Below are positions 32,639-43,792 of a DNA stretch of 64,000 nt, piece after piece. The notes below the pieces were generated by a model, which ran no database searches, was not told the DNA's origin, and was given only the letters and a program-made list of their open reading frames with translations. Source of the stretch: Wyeomyia smithii (lineage: Eukaryota > Arthropoda > Insecta > Diptera > Culicidae); NCBI RefSeq assembly GCF_029784165.1, contig NC_073695.1, positions 241,402,089 through 241,466,088 of the forward strand, written 5' to 3'. The position numbers and the translations under genes were made by a program. Numbering within the stretch: position 1 is the first letter of the stretch; each line of letters begins with the position of its first letter.

Positions 32639-34890
32639 TTAAAATATCTCGTTGCTGTCATTTGACTCTGCTAGACCTAATGCCCTTGGCTCCGGTGTGT
32701 ATTTGATGTAAGAATTATTACGAAAACAAGATATATTATGAAATTCATCCTCAAATAATTTAGCAGAGCGGGAATAAAACCAGTAATTAGCTATAAAATT
32801 AAAAACCTATGTCTTTGCACAGGCGCAAATGATTTTCAGGGTTTTTTTTTATTTGACATGCATGCATGCATTTTTCATGTCAGTAATGCTCAATATTGTT
32901 ATATTATATATCAAATTACTAACGTGCTACACATTTCCCCTTTAGGAGAATGATGTAATGAATTGAAATAATCTTGCAATGAAACTCACGTGATTCGTTT
33001 GTCTTTTTAACATGTCACTGCAACTCGGAATATTCTCACCCTACATGACTTTAATGAAATACTTTTCTAATTTTTCAAGCCAATTGTCAATGAGAATTTT
33101 TTTTTCAAACATTCAAACTGAATCATTGGCAAGCAATACGGTTCGTCATTGGATCATTAAACACCGAAAAGGTTACTTGAATTTATAAGTTATTCATCAT
33201 AAGCAATGGCTAAAGGAAACCACATAGAAGCTTCCAATATGAACTTGAGCGAGATATCACTTCAAACTGCAAAATGGCTTGTCAACATGTAACTAAAATT
33301 AACGAAAAAAAAAACTCTAATTTAATTTTGAGCCACCTCTATCCAGTTCCACAATGCTCGCATCCAGGATCCTTTTCTTTATTTTAAATTTGTAAAATAT
33401 GTCTTATTCTCACTTGAAACTGAAAGTGTTTCAGTTTTGGAAATAAGAAATGAAACACACATACTCTTCATTTGGTGTAAAATTTATTACGAAAACTAAA
33501 CACAATCTAAAATCAAACCACACATAATTTAATAGAGTGACAATAAAACCAGAAAATAGCTAAAAATTAACAGCTTTGTCTTTGAACAAGTGCAAATGAT
33601 TTCCAGGTTTGTGTTTGGTTGGCATGTATGTTTCATGTAATTGATGCTCAAAATTGTCAGAAAATGATGTAATGAAATGATATAATCTTACATGAAACCT
33701 ACTTCATTCTTTTAGTTTTTCAACATGTCAGTGCATCTCGAAAAGTTCTCAAAAATATGAAAATCTGCCTGAAAGTTCAACATACATGATTTTAATGGAA
33801 TATTTTTCGATTTTCTCCAGTTTTTTTCCCAAAGATTAAAATCGAATAACTGACAAGCAATACGGCTTGTTTAGAAGTCATTCAATACTCGACAAAGTTA
33901 CTTACATTATGAGTTATTCATCAAATGCAATGAATATCTAAATCACACTATCCCAATATGGACTTAAGCGAGAAATCGCTTCAAACTAGAAACAACTGGA
34001 TTTTAAATAGGATATCTAACATGGCTTGTCAACAAGTAACTAAATTCAACGGAAAAGAGCTCGAATCTAGTTTCGAGTCACTTCAGTCCAGTTTTTCAAG
34101 ACTCGCCTCTAGGATCTTGTGTTTGTAATTAAAATTTGAATAATGTTTCCTGTTTTGATTATGGTGTTGATTATGGTAGCAGTCTTGAAATAAGAAATGA
34201 AGGTAACATCAAGAAATCTGCATTCGGTGTTAAATTTATTACGAGAACTGAACATACTCTAAAACTCAACCTCATATAATTTATTAGAGTGAAAATGAAA
34301 TCAGAAATTACCTAAAAAATAAAAGCCTTTTTAATTGAACATACGCAAATGATTTTCAGAATTTTTTTAAGGGTGGCATGCATGTTTCAGTTAATTGATG
34401 CTCAAAAATGTCTAGAAATATTAATGTGCTACACCTTCCTCCTTAGAAGAATGACGTAATGAAGTGAAATAATCTTCTAATGAAATTCACGTCACTCTTG
34501 TGGCTTTTCAATATGTCAACCTTAAAACCGAGTGACTGAGAAGCAATACGGCTTGTTTAAGGTTCATTCGACATCAAGAATGTTACCTAAAATTCTAGAT
34601 TAGTCGTTAAATGCTATGGATAACGTAAACCAAACAGAAGTTCCCAGCGGGACTCTAGCAATAAATTTGATGACATCGAGATATCAATGCTACGCTTAAA
34701 ACTGCAAATAACTGGATTTTGAATTGTACTTCAAAAAGAACTTGTCAACAACCAACTGAATTTACGGGAAAAAACTCGGATCCAATTTTAAAACACACAA
34801 GTTCCTCAAGGCTTTCCTGCACGATCTCTGCTTTTTGTTTTGTATGTGAATGATATTTTTTTTCATTCTAATGAAGCTAAGAGTTTTTAT

Positions 34891-34904
34891 TTATGACAAC
34901 GATA
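34891..34904. repeat. Target-site duplication of the RTE-type element (left)
   Basis: TTATGACAACGATA, repeated exactly at 36653-36666. Confidence 0.9.
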
Positions 34905-34924
34905 CTTACTTTACTTTACTTTGA

Positions 34925-36652
34925 AGGCGACAGACCGATTATCGATCCAATGCCGAATCCAGAATACGTCGCCATGTCCCTCGGTCTTGGGATGCTATCC
35001 TCCAATCGCCCCTAACACCTATTTCGCGTGCATCCTCGTCGACAGCACACATCCAACGAGTGCGGGGTCTACCCTCGAAGTCAACGATCTCTATCGGGAC
35101 TCCTGCTAAATATAGCTTTCGCTTGACGCTCATCCGGCATTCTCGCTACATGCCCAGCCCACTGAAGCCTGCCGTGTTTTATCCGCTTGACTATATCCGC
35201 CGATTTGTATGCCTGGTACACTTCATGGTCCATGCGTCTGCGCCAAACACCATTTTCTAGTTTGCCGCCAAGGATTGAACACAAAATCCTACGCTCAAAA
35301 ACACCAAGAGCTCGCCTATCAGCCTCTTACAGCGTCCATGATTCATGGCCGTAGATAGCCACCGGGAGAATCAGTGTTTTATAGAGTGCAAGTTTAGTAC
35401 GGATTTGCAGACTGCGGGACCTTAGCTGGTTACGTAGTCCGTAAAAGGCCCTGTTTGCGGCTGCCATCCGCCTCTTTATCTCACGGCTAACCTCGTTGTC
35501 ACATGTCACTAATGTTCCCAGGTAAATAAATTCGTCGACTACTTCAAATGTTTCCCCATCTAGCACCACCGCAGCACCAACCTCCGACGGACTACCACGC
35601 ACTCTGCCAGCCACCATGTATTTCGTTTTGGCAGAGTTTCCTGTAGGAGCCTATGACCACTGCTACCATTAGTTAGATATATTGTGGTTTGGCAGAGTTT
35701 ATGACAAGCCCTAATCTCGCAGCTTCCCTCTTGAGTGGTCCGAAGGCCTCTTCCACAGCTCTACGGTTGATACCAATGATGTCGATATCGTCCGCAAAAC
35801 CGAGAAGCATGTGCGACTTCGTAATGATGGTGCCGCTTCTCTGCACTCCAGCCCTCCGTATAGCACCTTCCAGTGCGATGTTGAACAATAAGTTCGACAG
35901 CCCGTCACCCTGCTTCAAACCATCTAACGTCACGAACGAGTCCGATTTCTCACCGGCTATCCTGACGCTTCATTTCGAACCTTCGAGGGTGCCACGTATC
36001 AGCCTAATCAGCTTTGTTGGGAAGCCATGTTCCATCATAATCTGCCATAACTCATTTCTCTTGACTGAATCGTACGCTGCCCTGAAGTCTATGAACAGAT
36101 GGTGCATCTGCAAGTTGTATTCTCGAAATTTATCGAGGATTTGTCGCAAGGTAAACATTTGGTCCGTCGTGGAGCGTCCCCCTCGAAAACCGCATTGGTA
36201 CTCGGCAACAAAGGTCTCCTGCAACGGCCTCAGTCTGTGGAACAGGATGCGGGAGAGGATTTTGTACACGGTATTGAGAAGAGTTATGCCCCGATAATTG
36301 CTACAGTCCAGGCGATGGTCTTTTTTGTAGATCGGGCATATGAGACCCTCCAACCAGTCCGAGGGCAATTCTTCATCAGACCACACTCTCAGCATGATCC
36401 GATGGATGGCACGATACAGCTGTTCGCTACCGACTTTGAAGAGTTCGGCGGGAATGCCGTCCTTCCCGGCTGCCTTGCAGTTTCTCAGCTCTTTCACTGC
36501 TTTCTTCACCTCGTCCATGGATGGTGGATCCACAGCTTGACCATCATTCTCAATAGTCATCCTGCTCCTTTCGACTTCACTGTTTCCCTCTCCGTTCAAC
36601 AGCACACTGAAGTGTTCCTTCCAACGCCTGGCCACCTCTGTTTTATCGGTTA
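34925..36652 (-). pseudogene. RTE-type reverse transcriptase, broken
   Basis: Minus-strand frames give RT motifs in order: CKAAGKDGIPAELFK, CSNYRGITLLN, CGFRGGRSTTDQ, FIDFRAAYDSV, LKQGDGLSNLLFN, the catalytic FADDIDIIG, YLGTLVTCDN, AIYGHESW and WAGHVARMP. Breaks: an in-frame TGA near 35970, a 48-bp insertion at 35640-35687, an in-frame TAA at 35327-35329, and a frameshift near 35110. No endonuclease is present because of the 5' truncation. The order and wording of the motifs fit the RTE group; no activity is expected. Confidence 0.85.
35640..35687. repeat. 48-bp insertion flanked by 13-bp direct repeats
   Basis: TTTGGCAGAGTTT occurs at 35627-35639 and again at 35688-35700. Removing one copy and the 48 bp between restores the RT reading frame across NSAKTKYMVAG. 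It looks like a miniature insertion with its own target duplication. Confidence 0.7.
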
Positions 36653-36666
36653 TTATGACAACGATA
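36653..36666. repeat. Target-site duplication of the RTE-type element (right)
   Basis: TTATGACAACGATA, identical to 34891-34904. The joined target continues as ATGAAGCT, as in the related repeat at 31319-31336. Confidence 0.9.
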
Positions 36667-36719
36667 TGAAGCTATAAATTTCAACTAAATTCAGTAAACA
36701 AAACCAAAAATTACTATTA

Positions 36720-37088
36720 CAAGTCGGATTATCTGGAACATCAAAACGTTTTTCGGTCCGATTGATCGAATTTTCCGGATAATCGAATCGCAGAAAAAAT
36801 ATTCAAATTTGCGATCAACGAACATGAAATAAACATTTCCTTTTTTTATTTTACTTGTTTGATGCAGTGGGAAACCAGAAATTATTTCTGAGGCGAAAAT
36901 TGAGAAGCAAAAAATATATAAATTAGATATTGATTATTTTTACCAACCTCGAACATGTCCCAAACAAGCCAAAGATGCCAGAAGGGATGGTAAAGGTAAA
37001 ATTTCGCAATTAAAATTAAAAATGAACACCAAAATAATAAAATTCCGGACAATCGAGTCCAAAATTCCGAATAATCGAGTCCGACCTG
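36720..37088. mobile_element. pogo/Tigger-type MITE
   Basis: TA flanks both ends (36718-36719, 37089-37090). The ends read CAAGTCGGATTATC and, from the right, CAGGTCGGACTCGATTATTC, the CAGTCGGACTCGATTAT style of pogo-like elements. Subterminal GATTATCCGG motifs repeat. The 369-bp body is AT-rich with no transposase. Confidence 0.75.
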
Positions 37089-37712
37089 TATGATACAACT
37101 AGCTAACGTTTATGGCCTTGCTCGGAATAAAAGGTTTCAAAATTCATAATCGCATTTTACTTCTTCCTCGTCCGTATTAGATCTCAAAATGGTATCTAGG
37201 GTCGATTTCCAGCTTTTGAGTGTACGTTTGATTTTGTCGAGTATGATGATGTAAAGACTACTGTGCTGTGGAAAGCCTTTGTCCTTGAACATGTGCAAAT
37301 GATTTTCATTTTTTTTTCTGGGTGGCATGCATACTTCATGTCATTGACGCTTGAAATTATCCAGAAATGCTAACGGACTACACCTTTCCCCCTTAGAAAA
37401 ATGATGTAATGAAATGAAATGATTTTGCAATGAAACTCAATCCATTATTTTGATCTTTTGACATGTCACTGCAATTATAAAAGCTTCTAAAAATAGATTT
37501 AACCTGCATGATTTCAATGTAATACTTTGCGAAATTTTCAAAGCAATTCACAATGAGGAATTTTTACACAAAAATTAAAACCGAATGAATGACAAACAAT
37601 ATGACTTGTTTAAGGGTCACTCAACAACCGACATAGTTACTTGAATTTATGAATTAATCATAAAATGCAATGGATAACGTAAATTACGTAGGAGCTTCTT
37701 ATATGGTACCTA

Positions 37713-38026
37713 GGGCGCCAATGAGAAAAATTGACTTTTGAACATCGTTCAGCAGCAGGGCTCAAAAATTTCTTGTTCTCGAAAAAAATCTCCATGCAAA
37801 ATATGCAAAATTTGATGCCAAATTTCTTAGAAAGGCATAAATCGTCGATATCTGGTGTTACCCAATTTTTTTTTCTAAAAAGTCCTGAAAAATCGATTTT
37901 TACGAATTTTTTTTTCGAGATAACACTAGAATTCGATGTTTTATGCATTTCTAAGACATTTGGCATCAAAAACAATTCCCCAAGTCCGCCACACGAAGTT
38001 CGAATAAAAGATATTCATTGGCACCC
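37713..38026. mobile_element. Hairpin MITE with TA duplication
   Basis: Ends GGGCGCCAATGA and, from the right, GGGTGCCAATGAA, flanked by TA (37711-37712, 38027-38028). The interior holds a second inverted repeat: TTTGATGCCAAATTTCTTAG near 37811 against its complement near 37960-37980. The whole 314 bp can fold as a long hairpin. Confidence 0.75.
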
Positions 38027-38289
38027 TAATGGACATTAGCAAAATATTGGATTTTAAGTAGGCACTTTTGTCAAGCTCCTCGAGGCTTACATTTAGGATC
38101 ACTTCTCTTTATTTCATATGTGACCGTTTTTTTCCCTTAATTCTCATGAAACTAAAAAGCAAAACTATAGATACAGTTATATAACAACTATTTGAACTGT
38201 TACGGCCTTGTTCGAAATAAAACCTTTAAAAATTTAGAACCTTTTTTATATTTCACAGTTCATTTATATGTATTAAACTTTAAAATGGC

Positions 38290-39120
38290 ATCTATGGTCA
38301 ATTCCTGGCCTTTGGGCATCATCTCGGTTCCGGAAATACCAATATTGGGTGGTGTTTGGCGATTTTAGGCTGTTCTCCAGCAACCGAAAATAGTCATCTT
38401 GAATTTCGGAACGGCAGCTGGAGTTGATTATCGGCTTTCAAGCACCATCTCGTTTCTAGCCATCTATCTGTTTTCCATTAACCTGAAGTCGCCATCTTGA
38501 ATTTCAAAATGACATCTAGAGTCAATTGTTTGGCCTCTGAGCGGTTTTCGAAATATTGGATGATATTTGACCATTAAAATCTTGCTTTACAAACACTTAA
38601 TTCTCGGCTTCTGAACATAATTTCTATGCCGAAAATAACCAGGCTCTTTTCCAAAAAAAACAGAAGCTATCGTCTTGGATTCCAAAATGTCGTCTAGAGT
38701 TTATTCCGGGCTCCGTGGACTCGAACATTCAAACGCTGGATTTCAAAATGGTGTCTGTGGTCAGATCATGGCTTTTAGGCATCATTCTGGTTCTGAAAAC
38801 ACCCATATTGAATTATTTTGCTGATTCTACAGCGCAGTGGAATTCACAATCGTGAGGTTTGAAATGGAGTCGAGTACCAATTTTAGTTTCCAGTAGTTTT
38901 ATTCTGGTTCTGTAAATACTAACATTGGGAAGTTTTTGGATATTTTCTTCAGCTTTTCGTAGCTTTTCGGTTATCAGAGGCCGCCTTCTGGTCGTGCTCC
39001 TAGTTCCGGAAATATTACTTTTAAGGGGTTTTTGAACGGTTATCACAGTTTTAAGCAGATTTCCCGAAATACAAAGTCGCCATCTTGGATTTCGAAATAG
39101 CGTCACAAGCATGAATCTTC
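38290..39120 (-). repeat. GGCGACTTCCG repeat family, minus-strand array
   Basis: Complementary anchors such as TCGCCATCTTGAATTTC recur at about 38392, 38487, 38670 and 39078, with GGTTCCGGAAATACC-like blocks between. It is the same family as 16300-16990 in the opposite orientation, also decayed. Confidence 0.7.
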
Positions 39121-39495
39121 TTTGCTTTTGAAATATTTGTTCTGACAAAAATGTATATATTTATATTAGTTAACATCGCTTAACAAAATTAACAAGCAAA
39201 GCATGGAATCAAAAACTCGGCCGACAGCCGTCACTATGCTAATCTCCCAAGTCCCAACTAGCTGATCAAGTAAAACCACAAACAAAATCGCCCCGATGAT
39301 TGATGATTGTGTGTAATCACCGCCGATTACAACGCTAAGCTGAGACCAATATCGCAATCTGCCACGCATTGCGCCTTCCTCGGCAAATCTTTCCATCATC
39401 TACTACACGAGCAGCTGGTGCCTTCTCCCTGCCACGAAAGTCCGAATACCAATCTTTTAATCAAACAAGTAAACAGTGTCAAATCTGTCGTTGCC

Positions 39496-39496
<1 letters not shown>

Positions 39497-39526
<30 letters not shown>
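39497..39526. repeat. (CGA)10 microsatellite
   Basis: Ten perfect CGA triplets. Confidence 0.95.
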
Positions 39527-39873
39527 TGGGTGCCTTGCCTGTACCCTTGATAAGCCGCACTGATTGCCCACCGTATCGCATTAGGGCACGCTTTTTCAAG
39601 GCGTCTTACAGCCTAGTCCACATCTGTTTCGTTTCGTTAGCATTTTTTTTTTCTGACGCATATTTTTACACAAAATGACAGTTTGCAAAAATTTAGTCAC
39701 GCTGGTTGCGAAGTAACTGGTTTTACTTTTTTTTTCTGCTCCGCATCCTTCCGGTCCGGATGAGTCTGTCCGCCAGAGACGTTCGACCCCGACGTCATTA
39801 TAAATAATTATGAATTGCACAAATCTGTCTCTAGAGTAGAATATCTTCATCCTTGCCTGCCTGCCTGTCTGAA

Positions 39874-39910
39874 GTCGCGTCGTTGTCGTCGTTGTCGTCG
39901 TCGTTGTCGG
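39874..39910. repeat. (GTC/GTT)n imperfect triplet repeat
   Basis: About twelve triplets of GTC with GTT interruptions. Confidence 0.9.
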
Positions 39911-41265
39911 CATCATCGTTGTGGCGAGAGCACCCGCATCAGCCGCACTGATTGTCACTACAACTACGCAGACGAAAAACCGGAGAAAATTAAAGGCGAA
40001 AAAGGAAGCAAGGGAAAAATCACAATTTTTCCCGCAGCCCGCTTTTGCGCTGGCCAAAGAGCAACGACAGCATTTGGGACGCAGTCAGGCGCATCATGGC
40101 GGACCGTTTGACACGACAGGCGTCCAGACGCTCCCGAAGGGCTGGGGACACGGTAAAGGTGTACCGTGTTGAAAAATATGAATATGAACTAGCCAGCCAG
40201 CCACAGTATCAACATGCAGGCAAGCGGATGCACGATCGTACGTGAGCCGAGGACAATATACTGTCTTTGTGCAGGCTGACTGGCTGGCAGTGAACGCCAT
40301 TCAGAAATTTAATGAAGTTTAAGGTGATGAAAAATGTGCCAGCTTTAAGGCCATTTTCCAGCGGCACATCACTTGGACTTGAACCGAGCTGCGAAGGTCC
40401 CTCCGGGATTGGGTTGGAAATTGATTTTTCCTCTCCTTCTTTTTTAGCTCGTTTTCACATCCCGAACAAGTCAGTTGACTACGAGCCCGGGTCCCCAAAC
40501 AATCTTCAACCGCTCGCTTTTCGACTCTCGCTGTGTCTCTCACTATCTTTTTCGCATGCTAAAAAAAACAAACCCTCTCCTCGAAAGGGGGTAAAATGAA
40601 CCCACTTCAGACTTCGAAAGGAAAAGAAAAACAACAAACCACAATTTATCATTCCATCCCTTCCCGAAGCAAGGGCGATTTTTTTGAGTTTGCTTCTCTC
40701 GAATCGCGGTCCCCGAAATTCAACGCGAATCTGTGGAATCCGGAATGAAACCGTGATTTCCCGTCAGCCACCCGTCAGTTTCCGTACTCTCTCACTCGGG
40801 GGACTTTCTCGGTTGATTGTCTATGCCTGGTCCTATCTTCGATTTCGTACAAAACCAAATCATAAATCTTATCCGATCGCGCGCGCTTGACGCACGGCAA
40901 CCGAGTCGGAAAATGGGAAGCGGGAAAAAACGAGCCGGAAATCGATATTTAAATTTGGGCCTTTTTTTCTCTCTCTCGAAAGAGGTGGAGGCAGTTGTGT
41001 GTCCTCTCAGGTGGTGGAATTGATTAATGTTAAATGAAGGTGTCTTGCCAGAGGAGGGTGAAAAGGTTGCGCTGTTGGTGCTGATTCGGATGATAATATC
41101 TAGTGGTGACAACAGTGTCATGCATGGTTTTACTTTGATTAGGTTTTTTCACGAATCAGGTATTCAAAGCGAGTTTCTGTGTTTGTAGGGAAAAATTTAA
41201 AATTTATAAGCGATTTGTTTTTTTCTCTAAAAATGTTACGATAGGGGTTATACTTCCTACATTAA

Positions 41266-41383
41266 GGTGAAAGTGTGTTGAAGCCACAAATGACCGACTT
41301 CGAGCCACCACGTGGTCGAATTCGAGTCTTGTGCCATTAAAAATACGTAATCGACCACATGGTGGCTTCTACACACTACAACC
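41266..41383. mobile_element. 118-bp MITE with TTAA duplication
   Basis: Ends GGTGAAAGTGTGTTGAAGCC and, from the right, GGTTGTAGTGTGTAGAAGCC; TTAA flanks both (41262-41265, 41384-41387). The related Penelope-type copy at 43329-43340 has the uninterrupted target CATTAATCGCA, so the empty site is present in this window. Confidence 0.88.
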
Positions 41384-41443
41384 TTAATCGCAGTTTTCGG
41401 AATTGTTAAATATCTGTTTCGAAAAAAAACTGTGCTTTTTCCC

Positions 41444-41475
41444 CTAAAGATGAAATTGTTAAGTTCCGAAACGTC
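41444..41475 (+). ncRNA. Hammerhead-like motif, one core change
   Basis: CTAAAGA in place of CTGAAGA (G5 lost), then GAAACGTC at 41468-41475. Probably inactive. Confidence 0.4.
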
Positions 41476-42018
41476 GGAAAACGAGTGCACTTTCGATATT
41501 TTTTAAATTTAATATGGTTCTCTAAATGTAAAAGGTTACTTTATGCAGGAAATAATGATATAATTTATCACTTCTTGAAATGATTAATGGGGTGATATTT
41601 TTTTATTTTCTGCATGAAAATGTCTCAAAATACAAGGTTGGGGTGTAACACGTGTTGAAAGAGATTTTACATAACATAGCAAATACAATTTCCCATTTTA
41701 CTGGTCAGATCTCAAGGTCGTCATGCCATCCTTTCCCTGAACCCTCATATCATTTCCAACTATTGCAGTGGTAGCTTGTGCTTGTACATTAGCCAGATGA
41801 TGTTCCATTCTTCGTGGTCGTAATTTAATTTCTAGTATGAGAAAACTCCCCAATTTAATGATAAGAATGATACAGTAAATTCGCTCAAATATTACCTTTG
41901 GTTTTCCTGTATTTTATTTTCATGCGAAAAATAGAATATAGTTCTTGGTTTCTACCTTCATGGCATTTTTCAGTATTGTTTAGCTCCTACTTCTAAAGTA
42001 AAAGTATATTTTTTCATC

Positions 42019-42050
42019 CTGAAGATGCCTCTATTAAGTTCCGAAACGTC
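42019..42050 (+). ncRNA. Minimal hammerhead motif, intact core
   Basis: CTGAAGA (42019-42025) and GAAACGTC (42043-42050). The spacer where stem II should form pairs poorly, so the fold may be weak. Confidence 0.5.
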
Positions 42051-42141
42051 GGAAAATGAATGCACTTTTGATACTTTTAAACCACTTTTCAACCCTGAAA
42101 AAATAATCATATTTGCATATGCGTAAAAGGCACGCGTCAAC

Positions 42142-42417
42142 TTGACTTCCGACTTTCAAATGATCGAAAATGCTACTTTTCTCTATAGATTATCTATGAA
42201 TGATCATTACGGTGTTAACACATCGATAAAATACAAAAACCAGAACTTAGGTTTTATTATTTCTTCACTGGTTAAGGTAAAACGAGACAAAACTGATGCA
42301 CTGTTGGACGAAAAGACTGCAATAATGGTGAAAGCGAGGAGTCAAATTGACGCAGATTATCTTTCCACGGTTAACAAGTTTTTTTTTTCTCAGGCAGGCA
42401 AAAAGTTACTGTGTTAA
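42142..42417 (+). CDS. 91-codon open frame, unrecognised
   Basis: A frame lying between two hammerhead-bearing repeats. The product is mixed polar, with a VKVKRDKTDALLDEKTAIMVKA stretch near residues 44-66 that could be helical. No family recognised. It opens with a non-ATG-rich context in AT-rich DNA; it may be a remnant of the Penelope-type element or chance. Confidence 0.15.
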   Translation: MTSDFQMIENATFLYRLSMNDHYGVNTSIKYKNQNLGFIISSLVKVKRDKTDALLDEKTAIMVKARSQIDADYLSTVNKFFFSQAGKKLLC

Positions 42418-42670
42418 GTAAAAAAAAATAAAAAGTGTTCAATAGAATTTTCAATTTTATTAATGTGTTGTTACACATTGGGTTAGATCTAGTATTTAAA
42501 GCGGGGTCCGGTGTGAGTAGAAAAATTTGAAATTCATAAGCTGTTTTTCTTCTTGGTCTGAACAATTTTACGATAGTTTACGCAGAAGTCGAGTTTTTTT
42601 TTTATTCCCTTTATTCATCGCTCTCTTCGAAATAGTTTAGTTCTTATCTCGAAAAAAAAATTTTTTTTCC

Positions 42671-42702
42671 CTGAGGATAGAACTGTTGAATTCCGAAACG
42701 TC
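42671..42702 (+). ncRNA. Minimal hammerhead motif, intact core
   Basis: CTGAGGA (42671-42677), a short GAA...TTC stem, and GAAACGTC (42695-42702). CC before the core and GGG after the cleavage site can pair as stem I. Confidence 0.5.
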
Positions 42703-43393
42703 GGGTAACGAATGTACTGTAGATTTTATTTATAGAGTTCTCCAAACGCAAAATGTTAATTTATTCAGAAAATAACGTAAAATATTCAACGGAATTCATC
42801 ACTTCTAACAATGGTTGATGCGGGATTTTTTTGCGAGAAATTTTCTGAAATATGAGTTTGACCTGTATGAAAGCTTTTTCTATGCTGTGCGCTTGTTAAC
42901 ACGACTTGGAAGAGATTTTACATCGCATAGAAAATATAGATCCTCATTAGATCTGCAGGCCGTCATGTATTCCTCTCTCTCTCAAGCCTCATACCATTTT
43001 CAACATTTCCGACGCTGGCTTGTGCTCGTACACTATTCGGAGTGTGAATAGAACATTCAAACATATTGGGCTACATTTCTTTAAATTTTTTGTCGAGATT
43101 TATTTGAAGATCGTGCCTAAAAGTTTATTCACTATTGCAAAACTCCTTAATTTTATAATGAAAATTCCAAAAAACCGTTTTTCATCCAAAAACTAGAAAG
43201 CTTTGAAGATAATATCAATTACAACGAGTTCTAACAAACAAATTTTTATTTAATTCTTTTCAATATTTTTTGTAAGAATAAAATAATATTCAATAATCTC
43301 TACAGAGATCAAGTATTACTTTCCTCCTACATTAATCGCATTTTTCGGTATTGTTTAGTTCGTTTTTCGTAAGTAACACTATGTATCCTCACC

Positions 43394-43425
43394 CTCAAGA
43401 TGCAACTATCAAGTTCTGAAACAAT
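43394..43425 (+). ncRNA. Decayed hammerhead motif
   Basis: CTCAAGA then TGAAACAATT near 43417-43425, aligned with the other copies but with the ACGTC lost. Confidence 0.3.
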
Positions 43426-43792
43426 TTGTAAGGATAATTTGCATGTAACCCATTCTAACAATTGTGTAATTATATCGTCATGCCTAACATATAATAATAG
43501 AGTTACACGAAATTTAACAGAGGAAATTGAATAGAATTTTCTGAGCAACCCTCAAATGTATACCAATTTCTTAAATTTCATCAAATAACAAACTTATCAA
43601 CAAGGCGAAACTTAACGTAGTAACGCATTATTCACTGAGTACGAAGTAAATTCGGATGAATATTTCCTTTAAATTAGCATGAAGATTTTTTTCTGAGCTC
43701 ATTGAAAATATCAAAAATGCTAACACTGGTCGTCAAAAGCGACATAAATGCTAAAGCTCAAAATAGTGCTATTGTGATGACGGATAATAATC

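Larger units (their letters stand above)
34905..36652 (-). mobile_element. 5'-truncated RTE-type non-LTR retrotransposon
   Basis: A 1,748-bp insertion on the minus strand with a perfect 14-bp target duplication. Its 3' end is a short tandem tail of AAAGT units (34905-34922), a trait of RTE-clade elements, rather than plain poly(A). The 5' end is truncated just before ITDKTEVARRWKEHF. The protein remnant is described separately. Mosquitoes carry RTE elements such as JAM1; whether this is one of them needs a database comparison. Confidence 0.85.
30950..38200 (+). repeat. Decayed retrotransposon-derived repeat family, at least five copies
   Basis: Segments at about 31590-31990, 32805-33400, 33560-34170, 34320-34890 and 37200-37680 share blocks in the same order: GAACATGTGCAAATGATTTTC, GGCATGCATG...TTCATGTCATTGA, CTACACCTTTCCCCCTTAG, ATGATGTAATGAAATGAAAT and AATGACAAGCAATACGGCTTG. 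After them come remnants that translate like the reverse transcriptase signature VPQG...LLF...YVND (31222, 34801, and more decayed at 33343 and 38073). The family is probably an old amplified non-LTR element. Younger insertions inside it are listed separately. Confidence 0.6.
39180..41130. other. GC-richer non-repetitive island, no gene identified
   Basis: Balanced composition, CpG-containing, with (CGA)n at 39497-39526 and (GTC/GTT)n at 39874-39910. Open frames through the triplet repeats code for homopolymers (Asp, Val or Thr) and look spurious. No splice pattern, conserved domain or RNA was recognised. Confidence 0.4.
41190..43450 (+). repeat. Direct repeats of Penelope-type terminal sequence
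   Basis: Units at about 41190-42120, 42500-42830 and 43250-43450 share ordered blocks: AAATTTATAAGC..., a TTACGATAG block, ATTAATCGCA...TTTTCGG, TTTAGTTC, a T-rich run, then the hammerhead-type motif ending GAAACGTCGG, and AATGTTAATTTATTCAGAAA-like sequence. Spacing between hammerhead cores is about 575, 652 and 723 bp. Penelope-like elements carry such motifs in their flanking repeats. No GIY-YIG or telomerase-like RT frame was found between them, so these look like solo or decayed ends. Confidence 0.55.

Noticed and set aside
31222..38130. Direct CRISPR-like or satellite reading of the repeated segments
   Set aside because: Repeat spacing and length are irregular and the segments contain reverse-transcriptase remnants, so a decayed retroelement family explains them better.
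39307..40057. Frames with poly-Asp, poly-Val or poly-Thr
   Set aside because: Translation of (CGA)n and (GTC)n triplet repeats in different phases; no flanking conserved sequence.
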